Shown here piece by piece: positions 38,872 to 49,477 of a stretch of DNA of 64,000 bases. This DNA comes from Streptococcus mitis (GTDB lineage Bacteria > Bacillota > Bacilli > Lactobacillales > Streptococcaceae). Location: NCBI RefSeq assembly GCF_002860865.1, contig NZ_PKIE01000001.1, forward strand, positions 186,001 to 250,000, read 5' to 3'. Within the stretch, counting starts at the first letter, position 1; each line of letters opens with the position of its first letter. A model generated the notes under the pieces. The model was not told the DNA's origin, did not search any database, and saw only the letters and a list, made by a program, of their open reading frames with translations. The position numbers were made by a program, and so were the translations under genes.

Positions 38872-38881
38872 AAACTTAAAA

Positions 38882-38905
38882 AGATCGGAGCAATCCGGTC
38901 TTTTT
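38882..38905 (+). terminator. Hairpin terminator with GCAA loop (copy 1)
   Basis: AGATCGGA - GCAA - TCCGGTCT, 8-bp stem with a GNRA loop, followed by TTTT. Its T-run ends just before the RBS of the next gene. Confidence 0.75.
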
Positions 38906-38919
38906 ATGGAGGATAGTAA

Positions 38920-39267
38920 ATGAATTTAAATCAATTAGATATTATCGTTTCCGATGTTCCACAAGTCTGTGCTGACTTGGAGCGTATTTTGGATAAAAAG
39001 TCCGATTATGTTGATGACAGTTTTGCTCAGTTTACGATTGGCAGTCACTGTCTGATGTTGTCCCAAAATCATTTGATTCCTTTGGAAGATTTTCAGTCAG
39101 GAATCATTCTTCATATTGAGATTGAGGATCTAAATCAGAATTACCAACGTTTAAAAGAGATCGGTGTCGAGATTTTACACGGTCTTTGTGAAACGGATTG
39201 GGGAACAGAGTCCTTATTAGTTAAAGGGCCTGCTGGTCTAGTGATTGATTTTTATCGTATGAAGTAG
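38920..39267 (+). CDS. VOC/glyoxalase-fold protein
   Basis: A 115-residue protein of the vicinal-oxygen-chelate superfamily: one betaalphabetabetabeta pattern in each half and the common ending (E-x-L-L-VKGPAGLVIDFYRMK). It could be a lyase, dioxygenase or drug-binding protein; the usual metal His/Glu are only partly apparent, so no activity is claimed. Strong site GGAGGA before the ATG. Flanked by two near-identical terminators. Confidence 0.8.
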   Translation: MNLNQLDIIVSDVPQVCADLERILDKKSDYVDDSFAQFTIGSHCLMLSQNHLIPLEDFQSGIILHIEIEDLNQNYQRLKEIGVEILHGLCETDWGTESLLVKGPAGLVIDFYRMK

Positions 39268-39320
39268 GTAATTCTATTATCAAATTTTTTATCTAAACAT
39301 TCTTGGAGTGAAACTTAAAA

Positions 39321-39345
39321 AGATCGGAGCAATTCGATCTTTTTT
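39321..39345 (+). terminator. Hairpin terminator with GCAA loop (copy 2)
   Basis: AGATCGGA - GCAA - TTCGATCT then TTTTT. Nearly the same as the copy at 38882, with a T-G pair changed to T-A. Confidence 0.75.
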
Positions 39346-39389
39346 GTATTTATGCGACTTTCAGTCCGTCTCGCTCCGTTAGGTGCGAG

Positions 39390-39419
39390 ACAAAAAACCA
39401 CCCGTTTTCACGGGTGGTT
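39390..39419 (-). terminator. Terminator of the LapA-like gene (minus strand)
   Basis: Perfect 10-bp stem AACCACCCGT / ACGGGTGGTT with a 4-base loop; six T follow on the minus strand. A second perfect stem, GTCTCGC / GCGAGAC, lies just beyond at 39368-39391. Confidence 0.85.
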
Positions 39420-39432
39420 ATGATTTCTACAC

Positions 39433-39777
39433 TTATTGTTTGGCTTCCTGTTTTAATTGTTGCACCTGTTCCTCGTACTGGACAAGCTCCCTGTCTTTTA
39501 TATTGATAGTCGCTTCTGCTTCAGCAATGCGGCTTCTCAGATCTTGAGTCTTGTTATGGTGATAGCTAATACCAATAGCACTACCAGCAATGATCCCGAT
39601 TACTAGACAAGTAAAAATCACCAAAATCAAGGGAGCAGATAGTTGTGTAAAGACAAGACTGACAGTTACTGTTTGACGATTGAGTAGACCAAATGAGATC
39701 ACAATGACTAATAAGCTCAAACCGCCAATTAGATAAGCCTTATCTTTCAGTGACAATTCATTAAATTTTTTTAGCAT
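39433..39777 (-). CDS. Small two-helix membrane protein with coiled-coil tail (LapA-like)
   Basis: A 114-residue protein with two membrane helices (about 14-33 and 42-66) separated by NRQTVTVSL, then a Glu/Gln-rich coiled coil (about 75-112) on the cytoplasmic side. The helix-loop-helix-coil layout and the short NRQ-VTVSL turn resemble LapA/DUF1049 proteins. Its role is unknown. AGGAGAAAAGGAA precedes the ATG; own promoter and terminator. Confidence 0.8.
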   Translation of the reverse strand: MLKKFNELSLKDKAYLIGGLSLLVIVISFGLLNRQTVTVSLVFTQLSAPLILVIFTCLVIGIIAGSAIGISYHHNKTQDLRSRIAEAEATINIKDRELVQYEEQVQQLKQEAKQ

Positions 39778-39841
39778 AAGTTCCTTTTCTCCTGACTATG
39801 TTGATAGAAAACTACACACCATTTAGGTATTAACAAAATTC

Positions 39842-39870
39842 ATTTTACTAGAAAATTTCGATACTGTCAA
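39842..39870 (-). promoter_or_regulatory. Promoter of the LapA-like gene
   Basis: On the minus strand TTGACA (39870-39865), exactly 17 bases, TAAAAT (39847-39842). Full consensus -35. Confidence 0.75.
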
Positions 39871-39952
39871 TAATTTCTAACGGCTTATTTACCATCAATC
39901 AATCGATTCATTGAAAAGGAGTATTCATTTTCTAATATTTGATTGAGTAAAC

Positions 39953-39977
39953 AGAACGGAGCAATTCGGTCTTTTTT
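39953..39977 (+). terminator. Hairpin terminator with GCAA loop (copy 3)
   Basis: AGAACGGA - GCAA - TTCGGTCT then five T. Third copy of the motif; here one stem pair is a mismatch. No plus-strand gene ends nearby, so it is an orphan. The rest of the 39778-40103 gap holds only the two divergent promoters. Confidence 0.65.
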
Positions 39978-40042
39978 CTGTTCCCTCTTTCTTATAACAA
40001 GATTGTGATAGTTTATATCTTTATAACAAAAGTTTTAAAGAC

Positions 40043-40071
40043 TTGATTGTTTTGAAAGAATATTTTAAAAT
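40043..40071 (+). promoter_or_regulatory. SemiSWEET gene promoter
   Basis: TTGATT (40043-40048), 17 bases, TAAAAT (40066-40071). Confidence 0.65.
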
Positions 40072-40103
40072 AAGATTCAGTAAAAATGAAAGAGGTTTTG
40101 AAA

Positions 40104-40364
40104 ATGTCTGAAAAACAAATGAAAATTTTAGGTTGGGTAGCGACCTTTATGTCTGTTATGATGTATGTGTCTTACTTCCCACAAATCATGAACAATCTGG
40201 CTGGTCAAAAAGGAAATTTCATCCAGCCCTTGGTTGCTGCCATCAACTGTAGTCTCTGGGTTTACTACGGTCTTTTCAAAAAAGAAAGAGATATCCCCCT
40301 TGCAGCAGCTAATGCACCAGGTATTATTTTTGGCCTAGTGACGGTTATTACAGCTTTGATTTAA
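40104..40364 (+). CDS. SemiSWEET-type sugar transporter (PQ-loop protein)
   Basis: An 86-residue protein with three predicted membrane helices and the PQ-loop (SYFPQIMNN) of bacterial SemiSWEETs, which dimerise to form a sugar channel. ATG 40104 is preferred: AAAGAGG lies 8 bases before it, while the in-frame ATG at 40086 has none. Substrate is unknown; the neighbouring GH1 and manA genes make a sugar plausible. Ends at a terminator. Confidence 0.85.
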   Translation: MSEKQMKILGWVATFMSVMMYVSYFPQIMNNLAGQKGNFIQPLVAAINCSLWVYYGLFKKERDIPLAAANAPGIIFGLVTVITALI

Positions 40365-40372
40365 AAGGAACA

Positions 40373-40402
40373 GAGGAGACTAGTTTTCAGTCTTCTTTTT
40401 TG
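40373..40402 (+). terminator. Terminator after the SemiSWEET gene
   Basis: GAGGAGACT / AGTCTTC-type stem followed by six T. Confidence 0.7.
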
Positions 40403-40536
40403 TTTCAGGGGAGGCTATTTACTTTTTCTAGAGGATAATTTTTTAAAAAACAATCTGATAAACTTAAATAGTAGAATAGTATCAGTATGTCACAGTATTT
40501 TATAAGAAAAGGTTTACAGAATAAGTTATAATATAA

Positions 40537-42012
<1,476 letters not shown>

Positions 42013-42132
42013 AGCACATTTGTTCACTATTTTTATAAAATCTTCTCTCTACTTTATATAATAGGAAAAAGAGTTCAATTAGACCTGGCTTTTTGCTATA
42101 ATGAGGGGAGAAAAATCAGACAGGAGAATAAG

Positions 42133-43077
42133 ATGTCAGAACCATTATTTTTACAATCAGTTATGCAAGAAAAAATCTGGGGTGGAACCAAGCTACGTGA
42201 TGAGTTTGGCTACGACATCCCAAGTGAAAAAATCGGAGAATACTGGGCCATCTCAGCTCATCCAAATGGAGTCTCTAAAGTTTCCAATGGTCGTTACGAG
42301 GGAACAGACCTAGCTACTTTGTATGCAGAACACCGTGAATTGTTTGGCAATCGTCCAGAACCTGTATTTCCGCTTTTGACTAAGATTCTGGATGCCAACG
42401 ACTGGCTCAGCGTCCAAGTTCACCCAGATGATGCTTATGGACTGGAGCATGAAGGCGAACTTGGAAAAACAGAATGCTGGTACATTATCGCAGCGGATGA
42501 AGGTTCAGAGATTATCTACGGTCACAATGCTAAGTCAAAAGAAGAACTCCGCCAGCAAATCGAGGATAAAAACTGGGAGGACTTGCTGACAAAAGTTCCT
42601 GTTAAGGCTGGAGATTTCTTCTATGTGCCAAGTGGCACCATGCATGCTATCGGGGCAGGCATCTTGATTCTTGAAACCCAACAGTCTAGTGATACAACTT
42701 ACCGCGTCTATGACTTTGACCGTAAGGATGATAATGGCAACTTGCGTGAACTTCACCTTGAAAAATCTATCGATGTTTTGAACATTGGAGAGCCTGCCAA
42801 TAGCCGTCCTGTAACTGTTAAAGCAGATGATTTGAGTTCCACTCTCCTTGTATCCAATGATTTCTTTGCAGTTTACAAGTGGGAAATTACTGGAAAAGTT
42901 GACTTCGAAAAGACAGCTGACTACAGCTTGTTTAGTGTCTTAGCTGGTCAAGGTCAACTGACTGTTGACGGAAAAAACTATCCAATCCAAAAAGGTAGCC
43001 ACTTTATCCTACCAAGTGATGTTGAAGCTTGGACCTTGGAAGGACAAGATTTGGAATTGATTGTTAGCCATCCATAA
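42133..43077 (+). CDS. manA: Mannose-6-phosphate isomerase, class I
   Basis: A 314-residue zinc enzyme interconverting mannose-6-P and fructose-6-P. The cupin metal ligands are visible in QVHPDD, GKTECWY and the PSGTMHAIGAG region (Gln, His, Glu, His). Promoter TGC-TATAAT at 42094-42102; ATG preceded by CAGGAG. Single gene, ended by a weak bidirectional hairpin shared with the convergent NSS transporter. Confidence 0.95.
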   Translation: MSEPLFLQSVMQEKIWGGTKLRDEFGYDIPSEKIGEYWAISAHPNGVSKVSNGRYEGTDLATLYAEHRELFGNRPEPVFPLLTKILDANDWLSVQVHPDDAYGLEHEGELGKTECWYIIAADEGSEIIYGHNAKSKEELRQQIEDKNWEDLLTKVPVKAGDFFYVPSGTMHAIGAGILILETQQSSDTTYRVYDFDRKDDNGNLRELHLEKSIDVLNIGEPANSRPVTVKADDLSSTLLVSNDFFAVYKWEITGKVDFEKTADYSLFSVLAGQGQLTVDGKNYPIQKGSHFILPSDVEAWTLEGQDLELIVSHP

Positions 43078-43082
43078 AAAAG

Positions 43083-43114
43083 AAAGGGCCTGAGTTCATT
43101 ACTCAAGTCCTTTT
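43083..43114. terminator. Hairpin between manA and the NSS transporter gene
   Basis: AAAGG--CTGAGT / ACTCA--CCTTT arms with an inner bulge and a short T-run; between convergent genes. Confidence 0.6.
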
Positions 43115-43116
43115 GA

Positions 43117-44457
43117 TTACATAAATTGGGCGATAAAGACCACGATGATGATGATTGGAATGATGAAACGAAGAAGGAATAGCCAGACTTGGAACAGTCC
43201 CTGTTTCCATGCTATTTCATCGAGATGGAGTTCCTCCATTGCAAGAACCTTTTTAAAGATATAGCCTGTAAAAAGTGAAAGGCAGAGAGCTCCAAATGGC
43301 ATAAGGAGATTGGAAACCAAGAAGTCCATAGCATCAAAGAAGGTCTTCCCAAAAATATGAACATCTGCCATAATACTGTAAGATAGGGCTGAAGGGATTC
43401 CAAAGACAAAGGTCAAAATTCCTAAAATAACACTCCATTTGGCACGCTTGCTGTTGTCCTGATTGGTGATATTGCCTACATTGATTTCCAACATAACGAC
43501 AGAAGAAGTGACCGTCGCAAAGAGGAAGAGCATGAGGAAGAGGATGTAGAAAATGGTTCCAAAAGGCATCTTGTCAAAGAGCTGAGGCAAGACGATAAAG
43601 AGCAGGCTCGGTCCCCCTTCAGATTGGATATTGAAGGCTGACATGGCTGGGAAAATGGCTAGACCCGCCATGATAGATACTGAAATATTCATGACTACGA
43701 TGGAAATCCCTGACTGGACTAGATTGGTTTTTTTGTCCAAATAAGAAGCATAGGTCAGCATGGCTGTAACCCCTAGTGAGAGGGCAAAGAAAGATTGTCC
43801 CAGAGCATAGAGGAGACCAGCACTTGTCAGCTTAGAGAAGTCTGGTTTTAGGAAGTAAAGAACCCCTTCCATGGCATTTGGCAAACTGAGAGAGCGCCCA
43901 ATGATGACAACAAAGATGATAAAGAGCAGGGGCATCATGACTTTCGAAGCTCTTTCAATCCCTTTTTGAACCCCACGTGATACAATGAAGATATTCAATA
44001 GGATAAAGGCTGCTTGAGCTCCTAGGGCAATGGCTGGATTTGAAATGATTGAAGTAAATAACTGAGCATAATCACCCGTTCCACCAAGTTGGAACAATTT
44101 TCCAAACTCAATGCCTAGATAGACTAAAATCCAGCCACCAATAACACTGTAAAACGATAAAAGGATAAAAAGGGCAAAGGCACCAATCCAACCGATAAAG
44201 TTGTACTTGCTATTCTTTCCTAGTTTTCCAAAGGTTTTGATAGCTGAGACACCAGCACTTCGGCCGAGGGCAAACTCAGCTAGCAAAAGGGGAAAACCGA
44301 TTAGAATAGTGGAGATGAGAAAGACTAGTAAAAAGCCTCCTCCACCGTTAGCAGCAGTCATATAAGGAAATTTCCAAACGGCTCCAAGTCCGATGGCTGA
44401 ACCAGCAGATGCTAGGATAAAGCCCAGTTTAGAACCCCATTGCGATTTTTCAGACAT
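43117..44457 (-). CDS. Sodium-dependent transporter, NSS family
   Basis: A 446-residue inner-membrane symporter of the LeuT fold with 11-12 helices. It starts MSEKSQWGSKLGFILASAGSAIGLGAVWKFP, whose GSAIGLG-x-x-W-x-FP is the hallmark of helix 1 and its sodium/substrate site. The start at 44457 has AGGAG 9 bases before; a longer in-frame start at 44520 lacks one. Substrate (amino acid or related) is unknown. Single gene. Confidence 0.92.
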   Translation of the reverse strand: MSEKSQWGSKLGFILASAGSAIGLGAVWKFPYMTAANGGGGFLLVFLISTILIGFPLLLAEFALGRSAGVSAIKTFGKLGKNSKYNFIGWIGAFALFILLSFYSVIGGWILVYLGIEFGKLFQLGGTGDYAQLFTSIISNPAIALGAQAAFILLNIFIVSRGVQKGIERASKVMMPLLFIIFVVIIGRSLSLPNAMEGVLYFLKPDFSKLTSAGLLYALGQSFFALSLGVTAMLTYASYLDKKTNLVQSGISIVVMNISVSIMAGLAIFPAMSAFNIQSEGGPSLLFIVLPQLFDKMPFGTIFYILFLMLFLFATVTSSVVMLEINVGNITNQDNSKRAKWSVILGILTFVFGIPSALSYSIMADVHIFGKTFFDAMDFLVSNLLMPFGALCLSLFTGYIFKKVLAMEELHLDEIAWKQGLFQVWLFLLRFIIPIIIIVVFIAQFM

Positions 44458-44641
44458 AGTTAAACTCCTAAAATTAGTATTACAAAAGAAAAAGCTACTG
44501 CCCTTGGCAAATAGCCTCATAAGTACTCAAAATGAGCCTTTCTTTTGATTGATAGACTTGACTATCCTATCATGTTTTCTAAGGTCTGTCAAGAAAACCA
44601 TTTTCATGTTATGATAAAGTAAAAAAATTTCGCAAAAACGC

Positions 44642-44672
44642 TTGACTCTGACCTAGGGGGAGGGGTTATACT
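44642..44672 (+). promoter_or_regulatory. MerR-type promoter with 19-bp spacer
   Basis: TTGACT (44642-44647) and TATACT (44667-44672) are 19 bases apart, 2 more than optimal, the hallmark of promoters that MerR proteins activate by twisting DNA. The spacer holds an imperfect dyad TGACC...GGTTA (44649-44668) around CTAGGGGGAGG, a likely binding site for the regulator encoded downstream. Confidence 0.8.
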
Positions 44673-44681
44673 ATCAATGTA

Positions 44682-44786
44682 ATACTCTTCGAAAATCAAA
44701 TTCAAACCACGTCAGCGTCGCCTTACCGTACTCAAGTACAGCCTGCGGCTAGCTTCCTAGTTTGCTCTTTGATTTTCATTGAGTAT
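44682..44786. repeat. BOX element in the leader of the MerR gene
   Basis: A 105-bp repeat from ATACTCTTCGAAAATC to TTTTCATTGAGTAT with the terminal inverted repeats and a boxB-free interior (CCGTACTCAAGTACAGCCTGC). It lies wholly between the promoter and the ribosome site of the regulator. Confidence 0.85.
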
Positions 44787-44798
44787 AAGGAGGAAATC

Positions 44799-45539
44799 AT
44801 GTACCATATAAAAGAAGCTGCCCAGCTTTCGGGTGTCTCTGTCAAGACCCTGCATCACTACGACAAGATAGGGCTCTTGGTTCCTTTAAAGTCGGAAAAC
44901 GGCTATCGAACCTACAGTCAGGAGGATTTGGAACGCCTTCAGGTTATTCTTTATTACAAATACCTAGGTTTTTCTTTGGAAAAAATAGCAGAGCTATTAA
45001 AGGAAGAAAGGACAGATTTATTGCCCCATCTGACCAGACAGTTGGACTATTTGACTCGAGAAAGGGAACATCTGGATACCTTGATTTCAACCTTGCAAAA
45101 AACCATTAAAGAACAAAAAGGAGAAAGAGAAATGAGCATTCAAGAGAAATTTGCTGGATTTAACTACCAAGACCATCAAAAATACCACCAAGAGGCGGTA
45201 GAGAAATATGGACAAGAAGTCATGGACCAAGCGCTGGAGCGCCAAAAAGGTCACGAAGACGAGGCTACAGCTGCCTTCAACCAAGTTTTTCAAGCTTTGG
45301 CACAAAATCTTCAAGCTGGTCTACCTGTAACAGCAACCGAAAATCAAGAAGAAGCCACTAAACTCTTGCAAGCCATCCGTACTTATGGATTTGACTGCTC
45401 TATTGAGGTATTTGGTTATATCGGTAAAGGCTACGTCTACAACCCAGAATTTAAGGAAAACATTGACAAATTTGGACCTGGAACAGCCCAGTACACATCA
45501 GATGTCATTGCCTATTATGTCCAAACTCAGACAAAATAA
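44799..45539 (+). CDS. TipA-like MerR-family regulator
   Basis: A 246-residue regulator: MerR winged helix (MYHIKEAAQLSGVSVKTLHH to about 70), long coiled coil (about 75-110), and TipAS antibiotic-recognition domain (about 118-246). TipAL of Streptomyces binds thiopeptides and activates its own promoter; the matching 19-bp-spacer promoter upstream suggests the same. ATG 44799 follows AAGGAGG. A second strong site AAAGGAG precedes an internal Met112 codon (45132) at the domain boundary, which would yield the TipAS domain alone. Ends at a terminator. Confidence 0.92.
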   Translation: MYHIKEAAQLSGVSVKTLHHYDKIGLLVPLKSENGYRTYSQEDLERLQVILYYKYLGFSLEKIAELLKEERTDLLPHLTRQLDYLTREREHLDTLISTLQKTIKEQKGEREMSIQEKFAGFNYQDHQKYHQEAVEKYGQEVMDQALERQKGHEDEATAAFNQVFQALAQNLQAGLPVTATENQEEATKLLQAIRTYGFDCSIEVFGYIGKGYVYNPEFKENIDKFGPGTAQYTSDVIAYYVQTQTK

Positions 45540-45540
45540 A

Positions 45541-45567
45541 ATCGGAGGAGCATTCTTCCGATTTTTA
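45541..45567 (+). terminator. Terminator of the TipA-like gene
   Basis: ATCGGAGGA / TCTTCCGAT stem with a 4-base loop, followed by TTTTT. Confidence 0.75.
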
Positions 45568-45580
45568 CTAAATTCAAGCA

Positions 45581-46102
45581 CTATTTGCTTAATAATTTTT
45601 CTACCACATTTAGTTTTCGCATGGTCAAATCTACATTAAAAAGCTTTTCAAGATAGTTGGTATGGAGTTTCTTTTGTTTAGCAGTTCTAGGGAGATAGAG
45701 GTAAAGACAATGGTTACCGATACAAATTTCTTCTTCACCGTAATCAATTTTCAATTTTTCTAAAGGGAGACTTTGAATAGATTCTTGATAAAAAATCACA
45801 TGTATACGGTCATAAAGATAGTGTTCTCCAAACGGGTTTTCTTGGACAATTTTTTTAAAATCACTTTTGTTCTTGATAACCATTTTTAAGTCGGCCCCAA
45901 TTTTTTCCTTTATCAGAGTATGAACACATTCTCGTATTTCTTCTAAATCTAAATCACTTTCAAGAATGATATTCCCACTTTGAATATAGGTTCGAACGTG
46001 TTGAAAACCAGCTTCTGTTAAAATATCTACCAAATAAGACATTTTCGGGATAGCATTTTTTCCATTAGGAGTAACACCTCTTAGTAAAATAATATGTTCC
46101 AA
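45581..46102 (-). CDS. DUF1697 family protein
   Basis: About 173 residues: EHIILLRGVTPNGKNAIPKM-SYLVDILTEAGF, then VRTYIQSGNIILES, both DUF1697 hallmarks. The start is uncertain: TTG 46102 has AAAGGAAG before it and matches the family N terminus; an in-frame ATG at 46135, four bases after the flavoprotein stop, gives 184 residues but has no ribosome site. Function of the family is unknown. Lies downstream of the flavoprotein gene in the same direction. Confidence 0.8.
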   Translation of the reverse strand: MEHIILLRGVTPNGKNAIPKMSYLVDILTEAGFQHVRTYIQSGNIILESDLDLEEIRECVHTLIKEKIGADLKMVIKNKSDFKKIVQENPFGEHYLYDRIHVIFYQESIQSLPLEKLKIDYGEEEICIGNHCLYLYLPRTAKQKKLHTNYLEKLFNVDLTMRKLNVVEKLLSK

Positions 46103-46139
46103 AGGACTTCCTTTCTTATTTTGTATTTTAGTCATTCAA

Positions 46140-47364
<1,225 letters not shown>

Positions 47365-47375
47365 CAAGAATGCAA

Positions 47376-48221
47376 TTAATCAATTTCATACCCCATCAGC
47401 AAACCACCATCTTCTGCATAAAAACTGCAGAGACCAGATGTTGGGAGAATTTTAATATCCGCCTGTGGGAAGGTTTCACGTATTCGGTCTGAAAGCTGTT
47501 GGCAACATTTCTCGTTATTACGTTGGGCCATGACAATACGGCCACCAGCATATCCAGCTTTAATGATTTCATCATAGGCAGCTTGAACTGATTTCTTTGG
47601 TCCTCGTGCTTTTTGTAGCAATTCGAGAGTTCCAGTTTCACTAGCTTCTCCGACCATACGGATATTGAGAAGGCCAACGACCGTACCGATAAGCTTGCTC
47701 AAACGGCCGTTCTTCACCAAGTTATCGACTTTAGCTAGGACAAAAAGTAACTTGGTTTTTTCTTGATAGGCGGTGATAGCTTCAACCACTTCTTCAAAAG
47801 ATAAGCCCTGGTCGATCAAGTCATTCACTTTTTCTACGAGCAAGTCAACTTCCCCACCAGCAGACAAACTATCAATTATATGAATTTTAGTATCAGGATG
47901 TTCTTCCAGATAAATATTTTTTGCTAGTTGAGCACTATTGTGGCTTCCAGAAAGAGTACCAGTGATGGTTACTAGGAAAATGTTTTTGGCTCCTTCAAAT
48001 GCTCGCAAATAATCATCTGGGCTTGGACAAGCTGATTTTGAAGCTTCTGCAGTTGCATACATGGTTTCCATCATTTGGTCAATGTCAAGACTGGCATCAT
48101 CAACAAAGACCTGATCAGCTACTTGAATGGTTAAGGGCACACTTACAAAGGTCGTGTCAATAGCTGGTCTTGCCAGCTGACGATAATCACAACCAGAGTC
48201 AGCAATAATCTTCCAAGTCAT
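47376..48221 (-). CDS. DegV family fatty-acid-binding protein
   Basis: A 281-residue DegV protein. It has the family's early SGCDY motif, VPLTIQV, the TGTLSGSHNSAQ loop and GRLSKL. DegV proteins bind a fatty acid, and FakB members hand it to the kinase FakA; whether this copy is a FakB cannot be read here. Single gene with its own terminator, divergent from the TetR gene. Confidence 0.92.
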   Translation of the reverse strand: MTWKIIADSGCDYRQLARPAIDTTFVSVPLTIQVADQVFVDDASLDIDQMMETMYATAEASKSACPSPDDYLRAFEGAKNIFLVTITGTLSGSHNSAQLAKNIYLEEHPDTKIHIIDSLSAGGEVDLLVEKVNDLIDQGLSFEEVVEAITAYQEKTKLLFVLAKVDNLVKNGRLSKLIGTVVGLLNIRMVGEASETGTLELLQKARGPKKSVQAAYDEIIKAGYAGGRIVMAQRNNEKCCQQLSDRIRETFPQADIKILPTSGLCSFYAEDGGLLMGYEID

Positions 48222-48345
48222 AGAAATTCTCCATCTTTGTCAGTTATACATTGACAAAGGTTCTGTCTTTTTTTACAATTATATCATGAAAGCCCTTGAA
48301 ACAAAAGCCTCATCCGTCTGTTGTGACAAGTAGAAAGAAAATGTT

Positions 48346-48903
48346 ATGTCTGAACGTAGAATCTCTGAAAAGTCTCTTGAAAATCTCAGAAAATCAAACC
48401 AAGAATCCAATTTATTAACTAGAGAAGCCATCGAAACAGCCCTCTTGCAGCTCTTGGAAAAAAAGGACCTGACCAAGATTAGTATTTCTGAATTGGTCAA
48501 ACGTGCAGGCGTTTCTCGTGCAGCCTTTTACCGTAATTATGATTCCAAAGAGGAAATTTTAGAGAGTGTCTTTAAACGGAGTGTCCACAACATCATGGAA
48601 CAACTGCACCATTATGATTTAAAGACAGATCTTTATCTGGTCTGGGTTCATCTTTTCCGGGAGGCCAGAAAGGAAGCCAGAGTGATTCAATTGGCCTTGG
48701 ATTACCATCTGGAAAAAATCTTTGTCCAAGCCATGGAGGAATTTTTAGAAAAATACCATGGGAAATCAAAAGGTGTCAGCTCTTATCTTCATTCCTTTTG
48801 GAGCTCGGCCATCGTTTCTGTCCTTCTAAAATGGATCAAGGATGGCATGAAGGTACCAGCTGAAAAGATTGCAGATTTAGGTTTACCATTTTTTAAAAAA
48901 TAG
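48346..48903 (+). CDS. TetR/AcrR-family regulator
   Basis: A 185-residue regulator with an N-terminal TetR helix-turn-helix (about 22-70: TREAIETALLQLLEKKDLTKISISELVKRAGVSRAAFYRNYDSKEEI) and a C-terminal domain like TetR_C_33. Ligand unknown. The ATG has only a weak AGAAAG. It precedes comEB by 18 bases and is divergent from degV. Confidence 0.9.
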   Translation: MSERRISEKSLENLRKSNQESNLLTREAIETALLQLLEKKDLTKISISELVKRAGVSRAAFYRNYDSKEEILESVFKRSVHNIMEQLHHYDLKTDLYLVWVHLFREARKEARVIQLALDYHLEKIFVQAMEEFLEKYHGKSKGVSSYLHSFWSSAIVSVLLKWIKDGMKVPAEKIADLGLPFFKK

Positions 48904-48921
48904 AGAAAAAGGAGAAGAGAT

Positions 48922-49389
48922 ATGACTGAAAAAAGACTAGCATGGGATGAGTATTTTGCAGCCCAAGCCTTACTAATTGCCAATCGTTCCACTTGTAAAC
49001 GTGCCAAAGTGGGCGCAATTTTGGTAAAGGATAATAAAGTTATTTCCACTGGTTATAATGGTTCGGTGTCAGGGACTGAGCATTGTATTGATCACGAATG
49101 TCTGGTCATTGAAGGTCACTGTGTTCGCACTCTTCACGCAGAGGTTAATGCCATTCTCCAAGGTGCAGAACGTGGGGTTCCCAAAGGCTTTACAGCCTAT
49201 GTGACCCACTTTCCATGTCTAAACTGTACAAAACAATTGCTTCAGGTTGGTTGTAAGCGCGTGGTTTATATCAACCAGTACCGAATGGACGACTATGCCC
49301 AATACCTTTATCAAGAAAAGGGAACAGAATTAACCCATTTACCACTTGAGACAGTGCAGGCAGCTCTTAAAGAGGCGGATTTAATGTAA
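48922..49389 (+). CDS. comEB: Deoxycytidylate (dCMP) deaminase, ComEB family
   Basis: A 155-residue zinc deaminase turning dCMP into dUMP for dTTP synthesis. Zinc and catalytic residues show in LHAEVNAIL (His, Glu) and PCLNCTKQ (two Cys); an extra Cys/His cluster (SGTEHCIDHECLV) is typical of the group. Named for a locus linked with competence genes in Bacillus; here it follows a TetR gene. RBS AAAAGGAG. Confidence 0.94.
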   Translation: MTEKRLAWDEYFAAQALLIANRSTCKRAKVGAILVKDNKVISTGYNGSVSGTEHCIDHECLVIEGHCVRTLHAEVNAILQGAERGVPKGFTAYVTHFPCLNCTKQLLQVGCKRVVYINQYRMDDYAQYLYQEKGTELTHLPLETVQAALKEADLM

Positions 49390-49404
49390 AAATTATCAAA
49401 AATA

Positions 49405-49436
49405 AATGGTTTAGAAAGATTTTTAAACCGTTTTTT
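49405..49436 (+). terminator. comEB terminator next to upp promoter
   Basis: AATGGTTTA / TAAACCGTT stem plus six T. Its T-run abuts TGG-TATAAT (49436-49444), the extended -10 of upp. Confidence 0.75.
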
Positions 49437-49477
49437 GGTATAATAAGAAGAATAAATTGAAAGAAGGAATTCCAAAA

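Noticed and set aside
38635..38916. A 93-codon frame across the spxB end and beyond
   Set aside because: Out of frame with spxB and then running through a decayed BOX repeat and terminator; no start signal.
48300..48350. TetR gene as another leaderless mRNA
   Set aside because: No -10 lies 6-7 bases before its ATG; a weak AGAAAG ribosome site is present instead.
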